Shown here in pieces: positions 1-11,449 of a DNA stretch of 64,000 nt (its first letter is position 1; the number at the start of each line of letters is the position of its first letter). The position numbers and the translations under genes were made by a program. Where the stretch lies: positions 97,452,070 through 97,516,069 of the forward strand of contig OX465282.1 in assembly GCA_949987705.1 (NCBI GenBank). The letters run 5' to 3'. A model generated the notes under the pieces. That model saw nothing but the letters and a program-made list of their open reading frames with translations. It searched no databases and was not told the origin of the DNA. The DNA is from Thereva unica (Eukaryota; Arthropoda; Insecta; Diptera; Therevidae).

Positions 1-204
1 GCTTACTTACCTAATGCAACGGCTCTATCTCAGCTGGACTATTTTCTGGTCGATGACATTCAGAAAATCTTGTTTCATAACCAAATTAGTCCCCCCAGTA
101 ATTTTGACAATAATTTTCTTTTCTTGTTCTACAACATGCACCTTCGGCCTGTTCCTCAGTTTCAAATAATATCATTCCGTGACTTCAAACGCATTAATAA
201 TTAA
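1..204 (+). other. Open frame entering from left edge, unidentified
   Basis: Frame 1 is open from the first base to a TAA at 202-204, about 67 codons with no ATG near the start. The composition is rich in Phe, Leu, Asn and Asp. I recognise no domain. It could be the end of a gene or transposon ORF lying to the left, or chance openness in AT-rich DNA. Confidence 0.2.
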
Positions 205-229
205 TTTGCAGCAACTTGAGATTGCATGT

Positions 230-335
230 CGAGAGTTATCTGTCTTCTTCTTCTTCGATGTCTCTACAGCCCAATTCGAGCCTTGGCCTGCATTTCTTCC
301 TCCAGACGTCTCTATGCTCCGCAGTTTGTTCTTTA
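230..335 (-). mobile_element. RTE-like retrotransposon, 3' end remnant
   Basis: Read on the minus strand, this stretch matches the extreme C-terminus and tail seen in RTE family B (around 46050-46110): the words 'GGCCAAGGCTCGA' and 'TTGGGCTGTAG' and then a GAAGAAGAAGAAG run. The same 'AGACGTCTGGAGGAA' stretch recurs at 9580-9610. Only the last few dozen codons and the tail survive, as usual for short non-LTR relics. Confidence 0.55.
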
Positions 336-1000
336 CTGCAAATACATATATCAGCGGCGGCGTAATGTAAAATTATTTATCCGTCACTTTTACCCAGAGC
401 CGTCAAGGAAAGAACATCGAGTTAACTTGAGGGAAAAAGTTTTCTGTTTACTCAACGAAATCTCTACCTCTGTTCATGGAAACAGTAATGCACGTGGGGA
501 ATCCCCTGTCCAAACACATATGCAAAACCCGGGTTAATCCGACGGATTTTGTGTTTTCTTGGATTTAACGAAACTTTACTTAAGCCGTATTTCAGTTGGC
601 GCTTAGTCTGAGTTAACCCAGGGTAAATTGATCACATTCGGATACACGCACATAAAGATACTTAGAGGATTTTGTGTCGACGCACGAGCACAACTGATTT
701 TGGATCAATCGGTGTTAGTTTTTAGTAACGAGGTTTTGGCAAAATGTCAAGAAGTTCAGATGAAGTGCAACCACGCAAGTGAACTCGTTTCCGACCGGCA
801 AGAACAGGCGCACCCGAGCAGTACAAACTAGTTTGAAATGGGTTTCGTTTCTGCGTGTATGGATTCTCACTTCCGATCATAAAGTGATCATAAAACAGTT
901 GCGTGTGCAACTGAAATTGCAAAATAGCCGGACTCGTGTTCGGATGGCCTAAATCTATTTTTATTAATATTTGGCAATATTGTTAGTATTTATTTCTCTA
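336..1000. other. No gene seen
   Basis: Mixed-composition sequence. Short open frames on both strands overlap one another and show no motif I recognise. Confidence 0.4.
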
Positions 1001-1579
1001 TTAAGTCATTACTGATCCCGCAAAATTACTGCGTTCGCGGGATTGGATTCCATACTGTGGTAGCGATTCCTCATTCCATATCCTACATATTAGCCTATGT
1101 AAACATTCTACGACTGCCTTGTCGCAGTACTTAAGAGGTTCAGCAGCAATTTCGTCTCCTCTAGGGGCTTTATTGTTTTTGAGCTTATTTATGGCTTTGT
1201 TTAACCTCGTCCAGGGTTTGTCTCTTCTTGTTGATGTTGGAGCATTTTGGTTAAGCAGGTCTTCCAAGTAGTTTTCTCATTTATTTATGACTTCCGTTGG
1301 GTTACTAATAATACCGCCATTGTCTTCTCTGGACATACTAGTTCTGGGTATAAATTTGTTAGTAATCGACCTTATATCCTTATACGCTTGTCTAATGTTT
1401 TTGTTGCTAAAATTCAAGCTAGCGTCCAGGAATCTACCATTTCGTTGTTCCCTCTTCTTTTTCCTCAACCTTCGATCTGCGTATCGTCGTTTTGCTTTAA
1501 AGACGAAGAAAGCTGAAATTAGAACTCCTTTGAAATATATGGGGTAGGTGATCTTCTCAGATCTTGAATTTAAAAACAA
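1001..1579 (-). pseudogene. RTE-like reverse transcriptase fragment
   Basis: Two minus-strand frames in series carry the linker and N-terminal reverse transcriptase region of an RTE-like element. Upstream, at 1579-1277, is the basic linker ending in 'IRQAYKDIRSITNKF', the counterpart of 'IRQAYKGTRQITNKF' in family B (about 44340-44400). Then comes the 'AINKLKNNKAP' and 'DEIAAEPLKY' block at 1267-1001. The endonuclease, palm and C-terminus are missing and a frameshift separates the two blocks, so this is a dead internal fragment. Confidence 0.75.
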
Positions 1580-2727
1580 GATTGTAACTAAATGTTGTTT
1601 TTTTATTTAACTTTTGAAATCGAAAAAAGTATTCTACTGGAACTGAAATATAGATTGTTTAGTTATTTAGAAATTGTCTTATCCGTGTTCTCGTTGTTTA
1701 AGAAAGTATAAACGAAAAACGTTGGGTATTGAGGAAAACTCGGAAGTGCACGCCACTTAATGTCAATACTGCAAAAAAGCAAGTTGTTAACTTAAAAAAT
1801 GTAAAGCGCTTTTGCTGGATAAATTTTGCTTCATCTTGATTCTGTTTGTAATATAAAGTAAATTCTAACTATTTTATACGAGATAAATTGTAAAATTTCA
1901 GTGTTAAATATTATATATAGACTACTGGTTTATTTGTGTTAACAATTTAATACATAGACTTGGTGACGTGGTGTTGTAAATTGGGATCTGGTAACAAAAT
2001 ATTCAATTAACAATCTAAGAATCATAATAGATTAACCCGTACAATACCTTCCTAAAATAATAGGTACAACATGTTTCAATCATCAGCATTTTTACCCTTT
2101 TCATTAATCATGAATCGTCGTTAACGGGTGTAAAATAAATATTTATATTAAAAAAGTAAAAGTTATCGTAAACTTGAGAAATCTACTGTTTTTTTTTAAT
2201 TTTACGAGGTATTTCAAGTGTGTGCTTGAATTGTAAGTGCCTAGAGATAAATATGTAATATCACACACAAACTTGAAGAATTGCTAACAGATAGCGAAAG
2301 TAGTCAGGTTTATATTTTATCTTTTCACATAACTTATATAAGTACAGTTTGTAAAGTTCAACAGTTTTCTTATTTAGCTCTATCGAACTGGTACGGAATG
2401 TGAGGAGAAACTTCTCAATCCAACTATTCTAATTTGTCTACACTGTTTCACGCTGTATGTAGTTTCCCAGTGTCATGTTAAAAAATTGCATCTTTACGAT
2501 TAACTAACGCCGATTTATTTAGCCTTAAAACTTGATGAAGGATCTTTAATTAAAATTAGGAAACTGCACCAGTTATTGTACCAACTCTAAATTAATTACA
2601 CCTACAAAGTTACGCCCTACGTACACAGTATCAATTTTCTTGGATGCATATGTGGATTCTCTTTGGTTTAGCAACTTCTTTTTCTAATCATTAAGGTCGC
2701 TTCTGTAAATTAATTTATCTTCCTCCT
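1580..2727. other. AT-rich stretch, nothing recognised
   Basis: Strongly AT-rich DNA with stop codons in all frames. I see no exon, RNA gene or transposon motif. Confidence 0.4.
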
Positions 2728-2812
2728 AAATGGCGCTACAGTTCTTTAGGACTCCAGTCTCTTCCAGTCGTGTCGACGTCCATGCTACCAATGCTTCTTC
2801 CGCCTCCAAAGC
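2728..2812 (-). mobile_element. RTE-like 3' terminal fragment
   Basis: On the minus strand, 'TGGAAGAGACTGGAG' followed by 'CTGTAGCGCCATTT' mirrors the stop-codon region of RTE families in this window (compare 'GGGCTGTAGCGCCATTGG' at 46088-46105). It is a 3' end of less than 100 bp. Confidence 0.45.
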
Positions 2813-3096
2813 AATTTTATAAAGCAGGTCATAAGCATTTCTTTCTACAAAAAGAAGATGTATATCAATGCTTTCTTCTAAATCGTGTTTGGTAATCTCT
2901 TACTATGTCCATAGTCGGCGGATAATGTGGGTATGGTGGGTAGCAGTACCCACCCGGGAAATTCCAGGAGGACAAAATACCCACCCGGAATTTGTGAGTA
3001 ACCAAGCGTGTGATATCTTTTTATTTTCCAAATTGTACACTTCAAGTTTCACTAAACTCAATTTATATAAAATATTCATAGAAGATATATAAATAA

Positions 3097-3403
3097 TGGC
3101 CTCGATTCCCAGATCCGACGGGAGGGAAGTGAGTGCGGATTTGACACTTTGCGATTCTCAAATCCGCAGTCCCGGATTGGTTTAAATCGAAAATTCGGAG
3201 TGAAGACTCACGCGATAATGAAATATACGATGTCAGATTATCTTAGGCGCATTTGTCGTTCAAATCCGCAGAAAATTTGTTGCGGATCACACATTTACAG
3301 CGCGGAAAATGTCAAAAAGAAATTCGGGGTTGCGGATTTGAGAATCGCAAAGTGTCAAATCCGCAACTCACTTCCCTCCCGTCGGATCTGGGAATCGAGG
3401 CCA
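3097..3403. mobile_element. MITE with about 75-bp terminal inverted repeats
   Basis: The left arm starts TGGCCTCGATTCCCAGATCC at 3097 and its reverse complement closes the element at 3403. The arms run about 75 bp (3097-3171 and about 3327-3403) and are nearly identical, enclosing about 155 bp of non-coding DNA. The whole unit is 307 bp. An open frame through the interior is just a consequence of the arms. No clear target duplication is visible, so the superfamily is unknown. Confidence 0.8.
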
Positions 3404-4963
3404 ATGGTTAAGATTCTTACCCCTATTCTAAATTGGTTGCCAGTAATAAGACAAGCTTTGGCTACTCGCGCTTACTTCCTACTTTGGCTACTCCTACTTA
3501 CTTTCGTTTCTATGTCATTGTGGCCAGAAGTTTTATCTACTTCATTTCTACTTTTCATTTAGCAGAATTTACTTCAGATTGAGACTTATCGCACTTTTGT
3601 GATTGCGTTGGGACTTTTGACTGCTTTTAGAATACAGGGATGAACTCCGCCGAGTTATCTTTGTGACATTGCCTCTAGTACCGCAATTCGCTGAACCTCG
3701 CACAATCAACGAAGACGCGCATTATCTTATCCCGGATATCTGAACATGCCAGTCACAGCGGGGAGTACTCGAAACGATAGGAGCATTCGCTGTATCCTTC
3801 CATTTCCACTCAAGAGCTGCGTGAAGTCGTAATTCTCTTTCTCAGACTCCCTCGTAACCCACCCCCCACGTTTAGGATAAGTGTGTGACTCCACCGGCCC
3901 TAAAAAGACTCGCTCCACTATCCTTGTCAGTACTGACTCACCGTGTGTCATCTGCTGCCGCAATGTATTTGACTACCTTCTAACATATTCTGGATCATAG
4001 ATACGCATGCCTTCTTTCGCTAGTAGGTTATGGGAGCATCCGCGTTATCACGCACGCTGCATCGATACACGTGGTTGTGTAAGCGCAAAACGGGCTAAGG
4101 GCGTTTAGTCTGCATGCGGCCGTCCATTTTCTACTGTTAGCTAGCTGTCCTGTTCAATGCTATTGCTAACAATGCCGCTGCGTATAGCAGGAGTTAGCTC
4201 ATCATCTTCGACATCAGGTAGCGACGACTCGGTCTACAGCCGCCCACGTTAGGCAGCACTCTTGAGTGTGCTTTTAAAATTAGACTGCGGGCGGGTTGTA
4301 ACTGAATGATCTGATTGAATACCTTGATCCTTGCGGACACTAGTTTTCTCCGTTATCACAACTTCAGTTTTCTGCTCAGCAAGCGTTAGACAATCGCTTT
4401 CAGGCCACACTTTAATATCTCAGATCATTGTAGAGCCCATAATTCTATCGGGGATGTCGTCTTACGAGCACTGCTCCATGTCATACGCGATCTCGATTGT
4501 AACTGTTCTTTTTAGAAGGCGTAACCCCAACACATCATTATCTTTGTGGTACCTAGGAGACAGGACAGATTTTTGGAGAACTCCGCATTTTGTTCTGCAC
4601 ACCGTTAGCCCATCTTCTTCACAAGGAAGTGGCCTACCTACTTTCATTTTTAGGTAAAATACTAACCTACAGTGCGAGTTTATTGGGAAAACGGCATAAG
4701 AATTTGTAAAAAGAAATAAATAAAATTAGTTTATTTGTGTTGTGGTTTTCGGATGTTAATTGTCTAAGGAATATACAATCAACAGAATTTTTGTTTACCT
4801 TTTCTCTGCTTCCATTTTGCTAAAGATAGAACTGTCGATACCTACAAACGTTCGAGAAAATTGTCACTTGACACTTCCACCTAGTGACAATTAGAATTAG
4901 ACAATTAGACGTTTGTCGATCTAGTCGCCACGTGTCACTTAGTTTGACAATGAGAATTCCAAT
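3404..4963. other. GC-richer block of unknown origin
   Basis: From about 3600 to 4650 base composition is markedly less AT-rich than its surroundings. Minus-strand frames such as 3963-3727 have protein-like composition but no motif I can name, and all are broken by stops. A decayed LTR retrotransposon or another old insertion is possible. Confidence 0.3.
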
Positions 4964-5119
4964 TGACGGTGATTACACTGTTCGTTCCTACGTACGTTCC
5001 TCACGAGCTTTTAGATGAACGGGGAAGTGGGGATGAAGCCCCTCATCATCTCCACTTCCCCGTTCATCTAAAAAGCTCGTGAGGAACGTACGTAGGAACG
5101 AACAGTCTAATCACCGTCA
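4964..5119. repeat. Near-perfect hairpin (foldback element)
   Basis: Left arm from TGACGGTGATTA at 4964 and right arm ending TAATCACCGTCA at 5119 are reverse complements over roughly 70 bp, with a spacer of about 14 bp. The arms include the palindromic word CCTACGTACGTTCC. Weaker outer complementarity may extend the element to roughly 4840-5170. Transcribed, it would fold into a long hairpin. Confidence 0.85.
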
Positions 5120-5208
5120 TTGAGAGTCGAACTGACATTTGTCACGGCACTCGACAACGAGGATAAGGCTGTATGTCTATATGTATATGATAAATGGGTT
5201 CAGTCTAA

Positions 5209-5482
5209 TTAACATAATATCTGAAAGAACTTTGTAAAAGCTGTGCTCAACATCGTGATTGGTCTGTAGTTTTTGCGGTTTATCAATTCATCCTTTTTGT
5301 CGACTGGGACAATTGCGCCTAGAAGGTATCTTTCTGCTTCTCCATAGTTTGCAAATGAGACTATGTAAGGTATAGCATAGTTTGTCTCCATCATATTTAA
5401 AAATTTCTATGGATATACCATCTTGGCCTGGAGGTTCATGATTTTTTAGTTTCCCTATGGCAGTAGTCAGTATGCGTGCCAA
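5209..5482 (-). pseudogene. RTE-like reverse transcriptase fragment
   Basis: Minus-strand frames contain 'IGKLKNHEPPGQDGI' (the 'K-N-KAPG-DGI' block before the RT fingers), then 'LICKLWRS' and, after a frameshift, 'KNYRPITMLS' (the 'NYRGI-LLS' RT motif). The two halves are in different frames, and nothing further of the element is present. Confidence 0.75.
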
Positions 5483-5539
5483 AACAAATACATTCTATTT
5501 TTATAAAAACGACGTTGCAAACAATAATAAATAATATTA

Positions 5540-6130
5540 AAATGTTGAATAATGGTGCAACGGTGTGTTTTGTGAATAAGATGAGATTTAAATGAGGAAG
5601 GAATACCTTATTATACGGAATACGATGACTATAGATTTGTGGAGTGTGTAGATTTGTGAAGGTTTTGTCCAGAAATTCGTTGCCAATGATAGCCTTGCGA
5701 GATGGAGCGTTATCGTGGTGCAAAAGCCATGCGTGTTCTTTCCACAAATCTGGTCTTTTTCGACGAATTTGCTCTCTCAAACGCCGCATAACGTTCAGAT
5801 AATATTCCTTATTTACTGTCTCGCCGTCTGGCAAGAATCCTGAGTGCACAACAACGCGGTCAACGCTATCTATATCACCTTTACTTTTGCTCAACTTGGA
5901 AGTGATTTCTTCGGTTTCGGCACAGTCATTCTGATGCTTATTGGTTCGTTTGCATGTCAAACTCGGCAGCTCATGTCTCATCACCAGTTACAATGCACTT
6001 TGTGAATGTGGGTTCGGAATTTACGAGTTCTAACATTTGTGACCGCGATTAAGTTATTGTAGAAAATTCAGGTCTTTCAGCACTAGTCGAGCGGCAACAC
6101 GGCAATTGTTCGTGCGACAGAAACGTCAGC
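5540..6130 (-). pseudogene. mariner-family transposase remnant
   Basis: Read on the minus strand from about 6030, the frame gives the first catalytic block 'CIVTGDET' and 'EFDMQT'; the usual Trp after TGDET is a TGA stop near 5980. It continues with 'HSGFLPDGETVNKEYYLNV', then 'LREQIRRKRPDLWKEHAWLL' and 'HHDNAPSRKA' with the second catalytic Asp. These are hallmarks of D,D34D mariner transposases, which cut and paste the element at TA. After the second block the frame decays, and the third Asp and the ends are not recognisable. It is a non-functional copy. Confidence 0.9.
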
Positions 6131-8290
6131 GGCTATCTCAGACTTAAACGACGATTTTTAGTCACCCTTTCCTTTACTTTAGGCTATGTTAAGTTTAGTC
6201 GATTCGTTTCTGTAACTCGCAAATCGAGAAGTTCTCTACTTGAATTCTCTATTACATGTCATTTTGACATCATTCTCCACCACTGTGCCCACATTTTACC
6301 ATATCATCCTCAACTGCACTGTGTACGTGACGTGATGGGATAGAGATTTTATCTAATGAAATTACAGAAAGGAGCTACAGAGCTAGGCAAATCTTCCCCA
6401 GATCTCGATTGCTTTTAAATGCACTGTACCACTCATGATCACGTGGTTTTAATGAAGTCGATTCACTGTTCAGACAAGAAAGTCATTTGCAATGCAAAAT
6501 TTAAGACAGATTCTTTGTTCGATATTTTTATCTATTTTAAAAATCGCACACTTGAAATGAAATGACAACATGCGCACTGTACTCAAACTAAATGATAAGT
6601 GGCGCTCAAACTCCGAGTCAACCCCGTTTTATCATAAAAAATTAGACTGGATACTTCTTTAAACTAACTTTATTAACTATTTTTTTTTTGCAAAGATGTG
6701 AAGTTCTTCTGCGTGGTGTCACTTTTTACTTAGGGGTCGTCCATAAATTACGATTGCGATTTTTCGACATGATATGCAACAAACTCAGGATTCATTACTT
6801 GAAGATATGCAATTGAATAAACGCCACAACCAGTTGAATTCCTTAAGGATGTTTCCTAAACCAAAATACTTAAAATACTTTTGATAGCACCTTTACCAAG
6901 CATATTTTAAAAGCTGCACGTTTACTTAACTTAACTTCATTCTCTTTATATATAAAATGTTTTTTTTAGTCCAAATTGGTTAGTCAAATTTCGAGTATCT
7001 CTAAACATGCATTAACATCTAAACTAATATCATTCTTGCAAAAAGTTCATAGTTATATGGTGGATTATATTTAAACCATTTTAAACAATTACTAATTTCT
7101 TTTACTAACAATTATAACAGCTGTATTATTAATTTATTCGTAAAAAGGCAGTGGATGACTACCACTTATGAATACTGCGGACAAGGTATATTATTCTGTC
7201 TCTTAAAACGCAGGGTTTCTAAATTAAATAAAGAATTAAATATTAAATACAATTATTAAATTCTAAATAACTAAGACATTTAACTACCGTAGGAATTTTC
7301 ACGTGCATGTGTATTTATAATATAAGCGCACATTTTCCAAATTTTCCAATAAAATTTTTATTCTAGTGTTCATTCAATGTACCTTACACCATTCGCTACA
7401 AAAACCTTCAATTAATGTTTCTCCCATTTACCTATAATAAATTTCGCCCCATAATAAAATATGATTCAAAACATTCAGTCTCATATGTACTAGAAAAAGG
7501 CTCCAGATATAAGTAAGTTCTATTCAAAAAACTTCCCCAAATATTATATTTCGCTATCTGGTTAAATTGTTTCCTTAAATGCAACAAATCAAAATCTTTC
7601 CTCTTTTTAAGGTAAGTGCTCCCTTCATAGGATCCCCTTGACTAGTAAAAAAGAGATTCATATAAGCTTTAAAATCTCATATACTCGTTTATACTCATAT
7701 TATAAAATTGAAAATAAAATTGTAAATTTTAAGATGATTTAATTTTTTCTTCTCTTTATATAAATTTTAGAAAATGTTCATTGATGATAATGTATATTAA
7801 TAACTCAAAAACCCGCGTGCGTTGCAAAAAATTGTAGAGTATGTTACAACTTTTTTAAGATTCGATGATGAAAAATTGTGTACTACAGACAATCGTCCGC
7901 ATATATCTTGCTATGAATGGATTAAACTGCCTGTGCAGAGCTTCGAACATGGTGCACTCCTCCCCTCCAAATTGTTTTTGCCGAAAAATGGCCAAAAAAG
8001 TAATCAATTTTACTATGCATCCCAAAAATGCACAATTTGGTGCTCCTAAAAAAATTTTCTACTTTTTTTTTCTTTCGGTTTGAAACGAACAGAACAGGTA
8101 AAAACATGTTCAGGACTCCTAATCTATCGTACTACCATTTTTACATTTCGAAAGGTTGTTCCCATATACTGGCTGTAGCAACAAAAACTTAACATTCAAA
8201 ATTAGTTTTTACATTTTAGTTCAGTTTTAAAATAAAAACCGTATTTTTTAGTTTTTTTAAACTATAGTTTGCTTTTTACTTTTTAGTCTA
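6131..8290. other. AT-rich stretch, no gene seen
   Basis: Long AT-rich region with many short overlapping frames and no domain, RNA gene or clear repeat. The higher-numbered end of the neighbouring mariner copy may reach slightly into it. Confidence 0.35.
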
Positions 8291-8990
8291 TTATATCTTT
8301 TCCGCCATTTTGTGGTGACCGCCATATCAGATTTAAAATGACGTCACACAGCTTACTGTACTATACTCGTCATACATTTTCACACTACACATATCGAGGG
8401 CGTTATGAAGAAAAAGGTAACAGTATTCAACTTGTCATACCCTTTCATTTCCATACGGAGCGCGTTGTAATCACCCGGTTTGTGTTGGCCGCCATTTTGA
8501 TTTGCGCCATTTTGAATTTGGAATGACGCAACACAGCTAATAGTATATTACTTGTCATATCCTTTTATTTGATACCCATACCGAGTGGCTTGCAAACAAA
8601 ATGTGAATTCGCCATTATTTGTTGGCCGCCATTTTAAATAGATTGTCGAACAGTACAAAGGGGCTTTCCCTAAGCCTCTAGTCTATCACATAAAAAAAAT
8701 TGATTTTGGAATGACACCTCACCGCTTGTATTCTATTTGTCTCACTCTTTCATTTGATACCAATGCCGGGAGTCAAGGAACACAATTGCAAAATTCGGCC
8801 GCCATATTGGAACCACCAAGTTGATTTTTTTTACAAAATGATCCGATTGCATGCTCTGGCATATTCTACTTTTTATTCAGTCTTCCCCCATCTTGTGTTG
8901 GCCGCCATTTTGAATTTGGAATAACGCCACTTAGGTAAATGTACTCTACTCGTAATACCTTTTCATTTGATACCCATGTCAGGGAGCGAT
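8290..8990. repeat. Degenerate array around CCGCCATTTTG
   Basis: The words 'GGCCGCCATTTTGAATTTGG', 'CACACAGCT', 'CTTGTCATA' and 'TTTGATACCCAT' recur several times, with CCGCCATTTT-type cores near 8302, 8489, 8505, 8628, 8803 and 8898. Spacing is irregular (about 100-190 bp), so the copies have diverged and suffered indels. The core in reverse complement appears again at 55.9-56.2 kb. Confidence 0.65.
8641..8699 (-). repeat. About 60-bp dispersed repeat, copy 1
   Basis: On the minus strand this reads T-run, ATGTGATAGACTAGAGGCTT, then AGGGAAAGCCCCTTTGTACT and CGACAATC. Diverged copies are at 17284-17340 and 29896-29956. Function unknown; it may be the end of a transposon family. Confidence 0.6.
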
Positions 8991-9164
8991 TTGAATTGAA
9001 CTTCAAGAGCCAGTTTAATCTGCGGTGCTTACCTACTTGAGAACTTGACTTCAAGCTGGCTTGAAATACGTTTGAGACTTCGCATAAGTGAGGATTCACG
9101 ATTCACAAATCGCACCTCTACAGGATTTTACTTGGAGGATGCTTAAAGCTGCCCTTCTGTCTAT

Positions 9165-9750
9165 GAGTATATGGTCAATTTGGTTGCTGGGAGATTGCCA
9201 TGTGTATTTGGGAAATATGTTGAACTCTGACGATCATATTTTTGCTCATCGCAAAATCGATAACACGTTGTCGGTTATCGTTGGATGTTTCTTGGAGACT
9301 TTCCTTTCCAATGGTCGGTCTGTCCCAATTCTCTCTTACAATTTTGGCGTTGAGGTCTCCTATAACCATTTTGATGCCATTGAAAGGGACAGTGTCATAT
9401 GCGTGTTCAAACTTATAATAGAAACTGTCCATGATTGTGTCTGCTTTCTCCTCCGTCTCCGCATGTGTGTTTATGATAGAAAGGGTGCAGAATTTCATTC
9501 GGAGTCGTATTGAACGTAGTCGCTCACTTATTGGCGTTAATTCTATGATATTATCTATCATTGACTTGGCCTCCATCAACTTTTTCCTCCAGACGTCTCT
9601 GCTCCGCAACTTGTCTCGAGTTTCTTGTGTTGAGCAATTTTGCTGTATCGGCCTTAACATTGTCTTCCCACTTTGACCGTGGTTTGCCAACTGGTCTTTT
9701 GCCATCTGGTAGTGATACATGGCTTTTTTTGGTATCCTTGATTCATCCAT
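9165..9750 (-). pseudogene. RTE-like C-terminus fused to endonuclease
   Basis: A single minus-strand frame of 191 codons begins with the C-terminal tail of an RTE polyprotein ('MDESRIPKKAMY' to 'DVWRKKLMEAKSM', residues 1 to about 64). It then passes straight into an APE-type endonuclease region ('NTHAETEEKAD', 'FNGIKMVIGDLNAKI', 'ETSNDNRQRVIDFA'). In an intact element the endonuclease precedes the RT by hundreds of residues. This is therefore the 3' end of one copy abutting the endonuclease of another, or a large internal rearrangement. Confidence 0.75.
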
Positions 9751-10217
9751 TCTTTGGACGTAGGGAATCCAATCCCGGTTTTCGATAAACCGGTTTTACC
9801 GGCCAATTTTGATTTTAAAGTGACCGGTAATTATAGAAAATATTTTGCGAATTCATTTTTTTTGCTCAAGTTTTGCTCAACAATGGACATATAGCAAAAA
9901 ATACAAGTTGCACTTTCTGCATGTATTATTCTACGATCTAAACTTCAGAGTTTTTTTACAAGAGTAGACAAATACATAATAAAACCCAGAACAGACTGTC
10001 TCTCGTATATTTAAGCATAATATTGTCTCTTTCGCTCTTTTTTGTTGTCATAGTTACTAAAACAGTAATTGGCTATATAATTCTGTGTCGTTTCTTTCTC
10101 TACTCATCAATCTAAAACAAAGAGAATTAGTGTTGTATTTTAGTATGACAAAGAAAATTCTATAGATCTTTATTCTTTAATTTGAATAATAAGTTCATTC
10201 GTTTTAAAATATTAGCT

Positions 10218-10352
10218 ATGGAACGAAAGCAAATCGATACAATAAAAATATGGAGCTATTACATTCGGCATAGAACTGGAAAAGATAGCGCGAAATATAT
10301 TGGATGCAAAAACATGTTGCAAACTAATGAGGAGGATCAACAAATGGATTGA
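10218..10352 (+). pseudogene. Possible hAT transposase N-terminus (BED-like finger)
   Basis: From ATG at 10218 a short frame reads 'MERKQIDTIKIWSYY', then 'GKDSAKYIGCKN', and stops at about 10350. This resembles the BED finger at the start of hAT transposases (an aromatic 'W-YF' and an 'AKC--C' pair), but the first Cys is Tyr. The rest of a transposase does not follow. Weak identification. Confidence 0.35.
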
Positions 10353-10361
10353 ATCTTCATT

Positions 10362-10600
10362 TCAAAATTTAAGGTAATATTGTGACAACAACTTGCTACG
10401 ATACCCTAATTTAACCAATCTTATTGGATTTTGGTCCATCGGCTGCAAAATTGCTGTATGTTGCATGGTAAACAATATTGCAACAATATTTTCTCCATCA
10501 GATTTGAGTAGTGGCTTGTGTGCTGTGCAATTATCAATCAACAACAATGCTTTGGGTGATAATCTGTTTTCACCAGAGAATTTCCGCACCTATACAACAT
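10362..10600 (-). pseudogene. pogo/Tigger/jerky-type transposase fragment
   Basis: The minus-strand frame contains 'ALLLIDNCTAHKPLLKSDG', 'ENIVAILF' and 'TAILQPMDQNPIRLVKLGYR'. These match the DDE-domain core of pogo/Tigger and jerky-like transposases ('LL-DN--AH', 'N-TAILQPMDQ-VI---K--YR'). Only about 75 residues remain, without the CENP-B-like DNA-binding domain or the ends. Confidence 0.85.
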
Positions 10601-11449
10601 AAAAGCAAAAAAACATGAAATTCAATTCAATATTCCGGTCTATGGAGCGTTTTGTTTTTTGCATTTTCAAATGTATTGGATACCGCATCCAAAATTTCAT
10701 TCCGTTTTTTTTCTTTGTTTTTAAAAAACTACTTCAGAAATACGATATTCTATTGCTAATCGTTTACCGTGAACACCATTATCTATTTTTTTTTTAAATT
10801 TAAATCTGATTTGTGTCGATTTTTGATTTTTTAGACAGAAGAATGACAACACATATTGATCGAACACAAATTGCAACTGACAAATTTTGGTGTATAGATC
10901 TTTTCAAATGTTGTGACACTCCGTGCATCCTGGGGTACAAAGCTCTTAAAAATGTTTAAAAGCTCGGAGGAAGCTCCATATAACTCCTATCAAATCACTT
11001 GCTGTCATTTAATCATTCACGACTGCGTATTGCTAGGGGAGGTGTATTTTTCTGGGCCTTTAATGTTTAACTAAAAAATTTACAAATTATGAATGAAGAA
11101 TGTCCATTTTTATATATTTTTTATTTTTAGTTTAAAAAATACGAAATTTGTGTTTCTAACACCCTCATTACTAGATTGTTGACGTTTTCTGCCAGTCGCA
11201 TGCGCGCTCCTGCTTGGGGAGGTTGTGTTGCTTGCAGCTACGGAGAACTATCAATTTATGAATGAAAATGCTCAATTTTTTCAGCATTTTTATAAATTTA
11301 TTTTAAATTTAGGAATGAGAAATATTTCGGATAATTATGGTAAAATTATGCTTATTATGATAAATAAACTGACATGGTTGAGCAGGGGTTTTATTTAAAA
11401 GCTCTGCTCAATACATATAAAGATAAATTAACTTTATTCATTCGCAGTG
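10601..11449. other. AT-rich stretch, nothing clear
   Basis: Non-coding AT-rich sequence. Two related stretches at about 11030-11160 and 11200-11340 share phrases such as 'TATGAATGAA' and 'GGGGAGGT', suggesting an old duplication or transposon interior. Confidence 0.35.

Noticed and set aside
3149..3562. 137-codon plus-strand frame
   Set aside because: It runs through both arms of the MITE at 3097-3403, so its openness comes from the inverted repeat. No domain.
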